From: Actinomycetes bacterium
GTDB taxonomy: Bacteria > Actinomycetota > Actinomycetes > Actinomycetales > Microbacteriaceae
DNA: 10,821 bases
Direction of reading: 5' to 3'
NCBI GenBank assembly: GCA_023386675.1
Contig: JAEWJG010000410.1
Location: 1-10,821 of the forward strand
Shown here: positions 1 to 5,694 of the stretch, piece after piece
Layout: the number at the start of each line of letters is the position of its first letter
Position numbering within the stretch: position 1 is the first letter of the stretch
The notes under the pieces: model-generated
Databases searched by the model: none
What the model was told of the DNA's origin: nothing
What the model saw: only the letters and a program-made list of their open reading frames with translations
Program-made: the position numbers and the translations under genes

Positions 1-265
1 GGTCGTCCCGGCGCCGGGCCGACAGCCGTGCGGCCGACCCGCCGAGGGCGGCCAGCGGAACCACGAGCAGCGCCAGCGCGACCACGGCGAGCATCTGGTA
101 GAGGAGGGCCTCGGCGTCCGTCCACGAGAAGAAGGCCTGCGCGCCTCCCGCCACGATGAGCAGCAGGGCCGTGACGACGGCGAACGCGAGCACGGGGAGC
201 ACGACCGTCGAGCGGTCCGAGGCGCTGCGGCGGCCGAACAGCCACGCGAGGCGGAGCGTCGTCAT
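1..265 (-). CDS. ABC transporter permease, FtsX-like, N-terminal part (cut by window edge)
   Basis: The first 88 codons are present and the rest lies left of the window. The protein opens MTTLRLAWLFGRRSASDRS. A hydrophobic segment follows at about residues 21-41 and a second at about 57-76, and a basic stretch (RLSARRRDD) ends the visible part. This is the usual beginning of actinobacterial FtsX-type permeases, which pair with a MacB/LolD-like ATPase and export peptides or lipids or respond to cell-envelope stress. The ATG at 265-263 overlaps the TGA of the ATPase gene (264-262) as ATGA, so the two genes are almost certainly translated together. A weak G-rich Shine-Dalgarno-like stretch lies inside the end of the ATPase gene. 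The substrate cannot be told from this part. Family assignment is inferred from context and the membrane pattern. Confidence 0.8.
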   Translation of the reverse strand, partial: MTTLRLAWLFGRRSASDRSTVVLPVLAFAVVTALLLIVAGGAQAFFSWTDAEALLYQMLAVVALALLVVPLAALGGSAARLSARRRDD

Positions 266-957
266 CGCGTCGCCACCCCGTCCACGATGCGGCCGTCGGC
301 GAGCCGCACGACGCGAGAGCACCGGGCCGCGACGGTCTCGTCGTGCGTGACGACCACGAGCGAGCGTCCTCGACCGGTCGTCGAGCGGATGAGCGCCTCC
401 ATCACCTCGGCGGATGTCGCCGAGTCCAGGGCCCCGGTCGGTTCGTCGGCGAACACCACCGACGCGCCGGTCGTCTGGGCTCGCGCGATCGCGACTCGTT
501 GCGCCTGGCCGCCGGACAGCTCGCCGATGCGGCGGGACTCGAACCCGGCGAGCCCGAGCGCGGCCAGCCACATGGCGGCGGTCTGCTCCGCGGCCCGGCG
601 GTCGGCGCCGGTGAGCATGAGCGGCAGGGCGACGTTCTCGACAGCGGTCAGCTCGGGCAGCAGCAGCCCCTGCTGGAACACGAAGCCGAACTCCTCCCGC
701 CGGAGCCGCGACCGTCCGGCCTCGCCCAGCCGGGTGACGTCCACCGGTCCGCTCGCCGTCGTGAGCACGACGGTCCCCGCATCCGGCGCGACGATGCCCG
801 CCAGGCAGTGCAGGAGGGTCGTCTTGCCTGAGCCGGACGCGCCCATGATCGCCACCGACTCGCCGGGGTCGACGCGGAAGTCGACGCCCGCGAGCGCGAG
901 GGAGGAGCCGTAGGACTTGGTGAGGCCGGAGGCCGTTAGGGCCGGGGAGGGTGTCAT
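262..957 (-). CDS. ABC transporter ATP-binding protein, MacB/LolD type
   Basis: This 231-residue ATPase would energise the FtsX-type permease encoded immediately downstream. All nucleotide-binding elements are intact: Walker A GASGSGKTT (39-47), Q-loop around VFQQ (93-96), signature LSGGQ (147-151), Walker B VVFADEP (167-173) with catalytic Glu172, D-loop ALD (176-178) and H-loop His205 in VVVTHD. The LLLPELTAVENVALPL region after the Q-loop is typical of the MacB/LolD/FtsE subfamily. The start is not settled. ATG at 957 gives the normal family N-terminus, but GGAGG lies only one base before it. In-frame ATGs at 1011 and 1008 would add 18 or 17 residues of Arg/Ala-rich sequence and have no Shine-Dalgarno. 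I prefer 957. The substrate is unknown; drug, peptide or lipoprotein export are all possible for the family. Confidence 0.93.
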   Translation of the reverse strand: MTPSPALTASGLTKSYGSSLALAGVDFRVDPGESVAIMGASGSGKTTLLHCLAGIVAPDAGTVVLTTASGPVDVTRLGEAGRSRLRREEFGFVFQQGLLLPELTAVENVALPLMLTGADRRAAEQTAAMWLAALGLAGFESRRIGELSGGQAQRVAIARAQTTGASVVFADEPTGALDSATSAEVMEALIRSTTGRGRSLVVVTHDETVAARCSRVVRLADGRIVDGVATR

Positions 958-1022
958 GCCTCCAGCGTGCCCAGCGCGCCGCCGGCGTGCGTCGGCCGCG
1001 AGGGGCATCATCGGGTCATCGC

Positions 1023-1054
1023 GTCATCCGCGGGATGTCGTCCCGCGGTATGAC
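1023..1054 (-). terminator. GC-rich hairpin after the glycosyltransferase stop
   Basis: CCGCGGGA (1028-1035) and TCCCGCGG (1041-1048) form a perfect 8-bp stem with a 5-base loop. Five further pairs extend it outward (1023-1027 with 1050-1054) if one T at 1049 bulges. It begins 4 bases beyond the glycosyltransferase TGA at 1058-1060 on the minus strand. No U-tract follows, so it is at best a non-canonical terminator or an RNA 3'-end stabiliser. Confidence 0.45.
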
Positions 1055-1057
1055 CCG

Positions 1058-2557
1058 TCAGCTCGTCGCGACGCGGCCGACCTTCTCGGTCTTGTCCCAC
1101 TTCGCCTCGGTGCCCGCCAGCTCCTTCAGGTAGGAGTCGAACGTGATCGCGCAGAGCAGCGAGCCGTACCCGGCCAGGTAGATCAGCAGGGGGGCCAGCC
1201 AGCGGCCGGCGCGAGTCTTCTCGGACTTGCGCGCGAGCCAGGCGACGACCATGGAGAACGGGATCCAGATGTAGATCGCCAGCGTCAGCACGAACAGCGT
1301 CGGGCCGTCGAGGGTCCAGCCGAACAGGCCGGGCAGCCAGACCAGCGTGACCGGCGGGAACAGGGCGGTCACCATGACGATCATGTTGATGATGCCCGGG
1401 AAGAGCAGCACGTGGCCGATGGTGTGCTTGGTCGTCGAGCCGTCCGTCTGCGCACCGAGTATCAGCACGAACAGGTACGAGAGCGCGGCCGAGATCCAGA
1501 GGATGCGGAACACGCCGGTCGCCACCTCGTCCTGCAGGAACAGCAACCCGGCCAGGCCGATCGACGAGGTGATCATGATGAGCGGGAGCAGCCACAGGCT
1601 GAACCAGACGATGCCGAAGCTGATGCCGCCGAGGTGGTGCTTCCGCGACGGCCGGAACCACACCTTCGAGTACCGCGCGGTGACCGTGACGTTGCCGCGG
1701 GCCCAGCGCAGGCGCTGCTTCCACAGGGCGTCGACGCGGTTCGGCTCCTCGGCCAGGACGTGCGCGTGCGGCTCGAAGACGACCTTCTTGCCCAGCAGCT
1801 GCGTCTCGAACGTGGTGATCGTGTCCTCCGCGAGCGAGGACGTGTCGATCCGGCCGCCGATGGCCAGCAGGTTCTCGCGGGTGTGCAGCTGCGCGCCGCC
1901 GGCGAGGCAGGCCTGGGCGCCGAGGACGTTCTGGGCGCGGCGGGCGGCGGGCTGCGAGAGAACGTACTCGACGCCGACGAACTTGGTCAGGTAGTTGCGC
2001 TCGCTGCTGCCCTCGCGGATGTACGCCGAGACCGCACCGACGTCCGGGTCGGCGAGGTGACGGGTCATGCGCCGCAGGGAGTCCGGCAGGTAGATGACGT
2101 CGGCGTCCATGATGAGGAGCGCCTCCATCCAGTCGTCCTGGAGGATCCGCTCGATGCCGTGGTTGAGCGTGTGCGCCTTGCCCTGGCCGCCCTGCTCGCG
2201 GCGGAAGAGGAAGACGTTGCCGGGGTACTGCTCGGCGCGGCCGCGGACCACGTCGGGGGTGTCGTCGGTGCTCGCGTCGTCGACGACGTAGATGCGCAGG
2301 GCGTCGAGCGGGTAGTCCAGCTTCATCAGCCGGTCGATGGAGGCGCCGATCACCGCGCCCTCGTTCCAGGCCGGGACGACGATGGCGACCCGGGGGAAGT
2401 ACGGCGCGGCCTTCTTGTAGTGGTTGATCCACGCATGGAAGGGGATGACCACGAAGGTCGCGGCGGCGGCGACCACCGGGATGAGCCCCGACAGCGCGAG
2501 GATCAGGCAGACGACCACGCCGATCCACTGCAGCACACTGAGAACGTCCAACCCCAA
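1058..2557 (-). CDS. Processive glycosyltransferase family 2 membrane protein
   Basis: A 499-residue inner-membrane GT2 enzyme of the cellulose/chitin/hyaluronan synthase type, which adds sugars from a nucleotide donor and may move the chain through its own membrane part. Order of parts: N-terminal hydrophobic segment(s) at about 10-40; GT-A domain from about 56, opening VAIVVPAWNE; VVDD (91-94); DAD metal/nucleotide site (151-153); ED catalytic-base motif (244-245, LAEDT); and QRLRW (281-285), the Q(Q/R)xRW signature of processive enzymes. About five membrane segments follow, at 311-342, 350-370, 383-406, 418-440 and 456-476. The start is TTG at 2557. A second in-frame TTG at 2551 sits 8 bases from AGGAAGG and has better spacing, so the true protein may be two residues shorter. 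No polymer-export, deacetylase or PilZ-type partner is adjacent, so the product (glucan, GlcNAc polymer or glycolipid) cannot be assigned. Confidence 0.92.
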   Translation of the reverse strand: MGLDVLSVLQWIGVVVCLILALSGLIPVVAAAATFVVIPFHAWINHYKKAAPYFPRVAIVVPAWNEGAVIGASIDRLMKLDYPLDALRIYVVDDASTDDTPDVVRGRAEQYPGNVFLFRREQGGQGKAHTLNHGIERILQDDWMEALLIMDADVIYLPDSLRRMTRHLADPDVGAVSAYIREGSSERNYLTKFVGVEYVLSQPAARRAQNVLGAQACLAGGAQLHTRENLLAIGGRIDTSSLAEDTITTFETQLLGKKVVFEPHAHVLAEEPNRVDALWKQRLRWARGNVTVTARYSKVWFRPSRKHHLGGISFGIVWFSLWLLPLIMITSSIGLAGLLFLQDEVATGVFRILWISAALSYLFVLILGAQTDGSTTKHTIGHVLLFPGIINMIVMVTALFPPVTLVWLPGLFGWTLDGPTLFVLTLAIYIWIPFSMVVAWLARKSEKTRAGRWLAPLLIYLAGYGSLLCAITFDSYLKELAGTEAKWDKTEKVGRVATS

Positions 2558-2578
2558 GACCTTCCTGTTCTACCCTGC

Positions 2579-2584
2579 AGACTA
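2579..2584 (-). promoter_or_regulatory. Possible -10 element for the glycosyltransferase gene
   Basis: TAGTCT on the minus strand fits the actinobacterial TANNNT consensus. It would start a short leader carrying the AGGAAGG ribosome-binding site before the TTG start. A weak TTCTGC lies 18 bases upstream as a possible -35. This is pattern matching only. Confidence 0.35.
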
Positions 2585-2613
2585 CCGCGGGCGCAGAGAC
2601 CCGCAGAACGAGG

Positions 2614-2640
2614 ACAGGCCCCGGCGTCGCCGGGGCCTGT
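2614..2640 (-). terminator. Strong terminator hairpin after the FMN reductase gene
   Basis: ACAGGCCCCGGC (2614-2625) and GCCGGGGCCTGT (2629-2640) form a perfect 12-bp stem with a 3-base loop. It lies 24 bases beyond the reductase stop on the minus strand, between that operon and the glycosyltransferase gene. The bases after it in the minus direction (CCTCGTTCTG) are only moderately U-rich, which is common for terminators in GC-rich actinobacteria. It separates the two transcription units. Confidence 0.75.
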
Positions 2641-2664
2641 TCGTGGACGGAAGGCTGTCCGCCG

Positions 2665-3357
2665 CTACGGACGTGTAGCGGGAAGGCTCCCGCCGGTGGC
2701 CAGTCGCATCAGGTCGGACTCCAGGTCGATCCCGAGGGCGTTGCCGCCCGCGGAGCCGAACTCGTGCTGGTAGCTGTCCCACGAGGTGTCGGTGATCTTC
2801 GCCTCGACCTCGGACTCCATCAGCACGACGAGCTCGCGAGCCGCGCGGTCGATCCGCTTGGTGAGCGACGAGTCCTGCCAGTCCTCCGTGGACGCGAACA
2901 CCGAGGTCGGCGCCGTCATCGTACGGAGGAAGGCGAACAGCGACCGCATCTCGCCGTCGACCACGAGCGCGTGCCGGGCGGTGCCGGCGGTCGCGCCCAG
3001 GACGACGGGCTTCGCGATGAGCAGATCGTTGTCGAGCACCTGGAAGAAGGAGGTGAACAGTCCGCTCGGGCCGGCCTTGTAGACCGGCGCCGTCGCGATG
3101 ATGCCGTCCGCCGACTTCAGGGCCTCGACCGCCTTCGTGAACTTCGGGCCGAGGTGACCGGACGCGAGGGCCGCGCCCAGCTCGGGCAGCAGCTCGCGCA
3201 GGTCGAGGTTGAGCGTCTCCACCGTGCGTCCGTCGCGCTGGGCGTTCGCCTCGACGCGCAGGGCGAGGCGGTCGGCGAGCATCTTGGTGGACGACGGGTC
3301 GCTGACGCCCGCGTTCACCACCACGACCCGGAACGGCCGCTGCTCGGTGCTGATCAT
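2665..3357 (-). CDS. NAD(P)H-dependent FMN reductase, partner of the adjacent luciferase-like monooxygenase (CE1759-like)
   Basis: This 230-residue flavodoxin-fold reductase would make reduced FMN from NAD(P)H and pass it to the monooxygenase encoded just upstream in the operon. The N-terminal strand and phosphate-binding loop read VVVVNAGVSDPSST (11-24). The family segment around the flavin is APVYKAGPSGLFTSFFQVLD (90-109), followed by KPVVLGATAGTARHALV (116-132). Composition, length and pairing match the LLM-partnered FMN reductases named after Corynebacterium CE1759; I assign this from memory of the family. The frame is open further upstream, but ATG at 3357 is the clear start: AAGGA precedes it by 5 bases, protein-like sequence begins there, and a start further up would run into the monooxygenase gene. 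The gap to that gene is 41 bases, and a strong hairpin follows the stop. The electron donor (NADH or NADPH) cannot be told from sequence. Confidence 0.9.
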   Translation of the reverse strand: MISTEQRPFRVVVVNAGVSDPSSTKMLADRLALRVEANAQRDGRTVETLNLDLRELLPELGAALASGHLGPKFTKAVEALKSADGIIATAPVYKAGPSGLFTSFFQVLDNDLLIAKPVVLGATAGTARHALVVDGEMRSLFAFLRTMTAPTSVFASTEDWQDSSLTKRIDRAARELVVLMESEVEAKITDTSWDSYQHEFGSAGGNALGIDLESDLMRLATGGSLPATRP

Positions 3358-3398
3358 GATCTTCCTTCTCTCGTTCGCCGGTTCGCGTGCCGTGTCGC

Positions 3399-4586
3399 TC
3401 AGAGCGACGGGTAGCTCGCCTGGAACTGCTCCTCGGTGTCCTGGTAGGGGGACGCGCCGGTGACGTTGTCGCCGCGGTTCGCGTTCGGGCGCGGTTGGCG
3501 CGGGGCGGCGTCGCCGTACTTCGCCTTCACGAGGGACGCGTGGGTCGGAGCCTCCGGGGTCTCCGGGTCCTTGCGGGCCTCGGTCTCCTTGCGGAGCACC
3601 GGGATGACGTGCTCGCCCAGCAGGTCGAGCTGCTCCAGCACCATCTTGAGCGGGAGTCCCGCGTGGTCGACGAGGAACAGCTGGCGCTGGTAGTCGCCGG
3701 CCCACTCGCGGAAGGTCAGCGTCTTGTCGATGATCTCCTGCGGGCTGCCCACTGTCAGCGGGGTCGCCTCCTCGAACTCCTCCATCGTCGGGCCGTTGCC
3801 GTAGACGGGGGCCTCGTTGAAGTAGGGGCGGAACTGGTCCTTCGCGTCCTGCGAGTTCTTCGCGACGAACGCCTGGCCGCCGAGGCCGACGATCGCCTGC
3901 TTCGCGGTGCCGTGCCCGTAGTGCTCGAAGCGTTCGCGGTAGAACGCGATGAGGCGCGCGTAGTGCTCCTTCGGCCAGAAGATGTTGTTCGCGAAGAAGC
4001 CGTTGCCGTAGAACGCGGCCTGCTCGGCGATCTCCGGGGTGCGGATGCTGCCGTGCCAGACGAACGGCGGGACGTCGTCGAGCGGACGCGGCGTGGAGGT
4101 GAAGCCCTGCAGCGGCGTGCGGAAGCGTCCCTCCCAGTCCACGACGTCCTCATGCCACAGGCGGTGCAGCAGGTTGTAGTTCTCGAGGGCGAGCGGGAGG
4201 CTCTGGCGGATGTCCTGGCCGAACCACGGGTACACCGGACCGGTGTTTCCGCGGCCGATCATCAGATCCATGCGACCCTTCGACAGGTGCTGCAGCATCG
4301 CGTACTCCTCGGCGATGCGCACCGGGTCGTTCGTGGTGATGAGCGTGGTCGAGGTCGTCACCGTCAGGGTCTTGGTGAGGGCGGCGATGTGGGCCAGCAG
4401 GGTCGTGGGGGGCGACGAGAAGAACGGCGGGTTGTGGTGCTCGCCGACGGCGAAGACATCCAGCCCGACCTCCTCCGCGTGGGTGGCGATCTTCACGATC
4501 GCGTCGATGCGCTCCGCCTCGCTCGGCGTCTCACCGGACACCGGGTCGCGGGTGATGTCGCTGACGGAGAAGATTCCGTACTGCAT
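3399..4586 (-). CDS. Luciferase-like FMN-dependent monooxygenase (LLM class, CE1758-like)
   Basis: A 395-residue (beta/alpha)8 flavin monooxygenase of the bacterial-luciferase superfamily. It would use FMNH2 and O2 to oxidise an unknown organic substrate in the cytoplasm. Diagnostic features are the N-terminal strand MQYGIFSV, helix HAEEVGLDVFAVGEHH (36-51) ending in the family GEHH, the strand LTVTTSTTLITTNDPVRIAEE (74-94), LSKGRMDLMIGRGN (101-114), the TPLTVGSP segment (275-282), and a catalytic-domain end near 332. A Pro/Asn-rich tail of about 60 residues (333-395) follows. The reductase gene comes 41 bases later in the same operon, which makes a two-component system. AGAGGAG sits 6 bases before the ATG and fixes the start. 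A palindromic operator at 4615-4634 lies about 30 bases upstream, so expression is probably repressor-controlled. Catalytic chemistry is inferred from family; the substrate is unknown. Confidence 0.92.
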   Translation of the reverse strand: MQYGIFSVSDITRDPVSGETPSEAERIDAIVKIATHAEEVGLDVFAVGEHHNPPFFSSPPTTLLAHIAALTKTLTVTTSTTLITTNDPVRIAEEYAMLQHLSKGRMDLMIGRGNTGPVYPWFGQDIRQSLPLALENYNLLHRLWHEDVVDWEGRFRTPLQGFTSTPRPLDDVPPFVWHGSIRTPEIAEQAAFYGNGFFANNIFWPKEHYARLIAFYRERFEHYGHGTAKQAIVGLGGQAFVAKNSQDAKDQFRPYFNEAPVYGNGPTMEEFEEATPLTVGSPQEIIDKTLTFREWAGDYQRQLFLVDHAGLPLKMVLEQLDLLGEHVIPVLRKETEARKDPETPEAPTHASLVKAKYGDAAPRQPRPNANRGDNVTGASPYQDTEEQFQASYPSL

Positions 4587-4614
4587 GACTGGCTCCTCTT
4601 TTTGGTCTCGCCGT

Positions 4615-4634
4615 TTCTATGCAAATGCATACAA
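4615..4634. promoter_or_regulatory. Palindromic operator, MarR-like, upstream of the monooxygenase/reductase operon
   Basis: TATGCA (4618-4623) and TGCATA (4626-4631) form a perfect inverted repeat around AA. The next three bases on each side (TTC and CAA) match at two of three positions, giving an 18-of-20 symmetric site. Its size and its AT-rich character inside very GC-rich DNA fit winged-helix repressors of the MarR type, which commonly bind 16-20 bp palindromes. It ends 28 bases before the monooxygenase ATG, where a bound repressor would block initiation. No regulator gene is in the window. I could not place a convincing -10/-35 pair; TTGTAT on the minus strand, within the site, is a weak -35 candidate. 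Confidence 0.6.
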
Positions 4635-4696
4635 CGTGAGAGGCGGCGCGGTATTCCCATCCTCGCGTCTGCGCATCGACGGGGGTAGGTCCGCCG

Positions 4697-5590
4697 TCAC
4701 AGGACCTGTGGATCGAGGTTCAAGCTGGTGCCCTCGAACAGGTACTGGGCGCCGTCGAACGACTGCCCGTCGGGATTCAGCCAGACCAGTGCCTGGGTGC
4801 TGATCCCGAAGCGCCCGGCGACCTCGTCGAGCGTGTCGCCCGGCGCGACGACGTACGTGGCCGGCGCTCCGGACGCGGTCGTCTGGCGGACGCGGCCGGT
4901 GGCCCCGGCCCGGGCGCCCCCGTCCAGCGGGTGCACGTTCGTGTCCCGCACGGGGACGTGCCAGCGGATGGTGTCCACGGCGAGGATCTTGCCCGGCCCG
5001 AGCTCGACCGGCACGCCGTCCGCCGACGGCGCGGACGAGTACGTCAGGAGCGTGCCGAGGTAGGAGGGGTTGCCGACGCTCCCGAGCGGGACGGACGACG
5101 GCGGCGCGGCGGCGGCCGTTTGGCCGCCGAGGGGGTGGTCGCCCACCCCGTGATAGGTCAGCCCGTCGCCGACGTGCGGCGGAACGTCGATCAGCGTTAC
5201 GGAGATGGGCACCGGCACCGTCGAGGTGAAGCCGGAGTAGTGGGCCGAGTAGGTGCCGTCGCCGTTCGACACCACCTGGTAGTGGAAGTGGATGCTGCCC
5301 TTCGGCGAGGCGACGTCGCTCTCGGCGACCACGGTCCCGGGCGGGACGGCGGCTATGACGGGCGGCGGTGGAGGAGGGGTCGGCGGTGTCGTCCCTGTCG
5401 GCGTCGCCGTCGGTGTCGGTGTCGGTGTCGGCGACGTCGTGTGCGTCGGCTTCGGCGTGCTGTGCTTCGTGCGCGAGACGGCCTGCGGAGTCCCGCCCCC
5501 GAAGAGCGCGCATCCCGAGAGGAGCGCCGCGAGCGCGACGAGCGCCCCCGCAGTCGCGACGATCCGGCGCGGAGTTGTCGAACGGTCCAT
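4697..5590 (-). CDS. Secreted LysM-domain lipoprotein of unknown function
   Basis: A 297-residue predicted lipoprotein. A basic N-terminus (PRR) and hydrophobic segment (10-24) lead to the lipobox LSGC with Cys27 as lipid-attachment site. Residues 34-77 are a Thr/Pro stalk (TPTPTPT, then six prolines). A beta-rich central region of about 165 residues follows (80-243), which I do not recognise. A C-terminal LysM domain (245-293) opens TYVVAPGDTLDEVAGRFGIS and should bind GlcNAc-containing glycan, normally peptidoglycan. The protein is therefore expected on the outer face of the membrane, reaching into the wall. GGGGGGAAC precedes the ATG. A TAGGGT -10-like element lies at 5611-5606. There is no strong terminator hairpin after the stop. 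The gene is divergent from the EamA transporter. No enzymatic motif is visible in the central region, so a catalytic role is neither supported nor excluded. Confidence 0.88.
   Translation of the reverse strand: MDRSTTPRRIVATAGALVALAALLSGCALFGGGTPQAVSRTKHSTPKPTHTTSPTPTPTPTATPTGTTPPTPPPPPPVIAAVPPGTVVAESDVASPKGSIHFHYQVVSNGDGTYSAHYSGFTSTVPVPISVTLIDVPPHVGDGLTYHGVGDHPLGGQTAAAAPPSSVPLGSVGNPSYLGTLLTYSSAPSADGVPVELGPGKILAVDTIRWHVPVRDTNVHPLDGGARAGATGRVRQTTASGAPATYVVAPGDTLDEVAGRFGISTQALVWLNPDGQSFDGAQYLFEGTSLNLDPQVL
5400..5435. repeat. Short hexamer repeat encoding the Thr/Pro stalk
   Basis: There are six hexamer units in a row. Three are perfect ggtgtc copies (5412-5429), flanked by ggcgtc, gccgtc and ggcgac variants. 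On the minus strand they encode alternating Thr-Pro in the lipoprotein linker. In-frame unit gain or loss could change stalk length between strains. Confidence 0.7.
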
Positions 5591-5605
5591 GTTCCCCCCT
5601 CGGGC

Positions 5606-5611
5606 ACCCTA
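5606..5611 (-). promoter_or_regulatory. Possible -10 element for the LysM lipoprotein gene
   Basis: TAGGGT on the minus strand fits TANNNT. It would start a roughly 10-base leader holding the G-rich ribosome-binding site before the ATG at 5590. No good -35 is visible at 17-19 bases. Confidence 0.35.
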
Positions 5612-5612
5612 C

Positions 5613-5650
5613 CGGACACGGCGTGGCCGGATCTCGTGCATCCGTGTCCG
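5613..5650. promoter_or_regulatory. Perfect 9-bp inverted repeat in the divergent intergenic region
   Basis: CGGACACGG (5613-5621) and CCGTGTCCG (5642-5650) are exact reverse complements separated by 20 bases. They lie in the 104-base gap between the divergent lipoprotein and transporter genes. The left arm begins one base beyond the putative lipoprotein -10 element. It could be a two-half-site operator shared by both genes, or an RNA hairpin in neither known transcript. The function is inferred from position only. Confidence 0.45.
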
Positions 5651-5682
5651 ATTCCCGCGTGCCGGTCGATGCCGCCACCCGC

Positions 5683-5688
5683 TAGCGT
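5683..5688 (+). promoter_or_regulatory. -10 element of a probable leaderless promoter for the EamA transporter
   Basis: TAGCGT (TANNNT) is followed by exactly six bases and then the GTG start at 5695, so transcription would begin at the first base of the start codon. There is no usable Shine-Dalgarno at a normal distance (AAGG abuts the GTG). This arrangement is known for leaderless mRNAs in actinobacteria. No clear -35 is seen. Confidence 0.5.
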
Positions 5689-5694
5689 CGAAGG

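Noticed and set aside
917..2773. 618-codon plus-strand open frame opposite the glycosyltransferase
   Set aside because: It is Arg/Asp/Val-rich shadow sequence; the minus-strand frame has full GT2 motifs and membrane helices.
3358..3705. Upstream extension of the FMN reductase frame
   Set aside because: The added 116 residues are Arg/Pro-rich, overlap the monooxygenase gene and lie before a well-placed ribosome-binding site at the 3357 ATG.
4698..4710. CACAGG-A-CCTGTG palindrome at the lipoprotein stop
   Set aside because: The arms are six bases around a single base and lie inside the last codons; too short for a terminator and explained by the coding sequence.
5400..5435. Hexamer tract as a possible CRISPR or regulatory repeat
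   Set aside because: The units are contiguous with no spacers and encode a Thr-Pro linker in frame.
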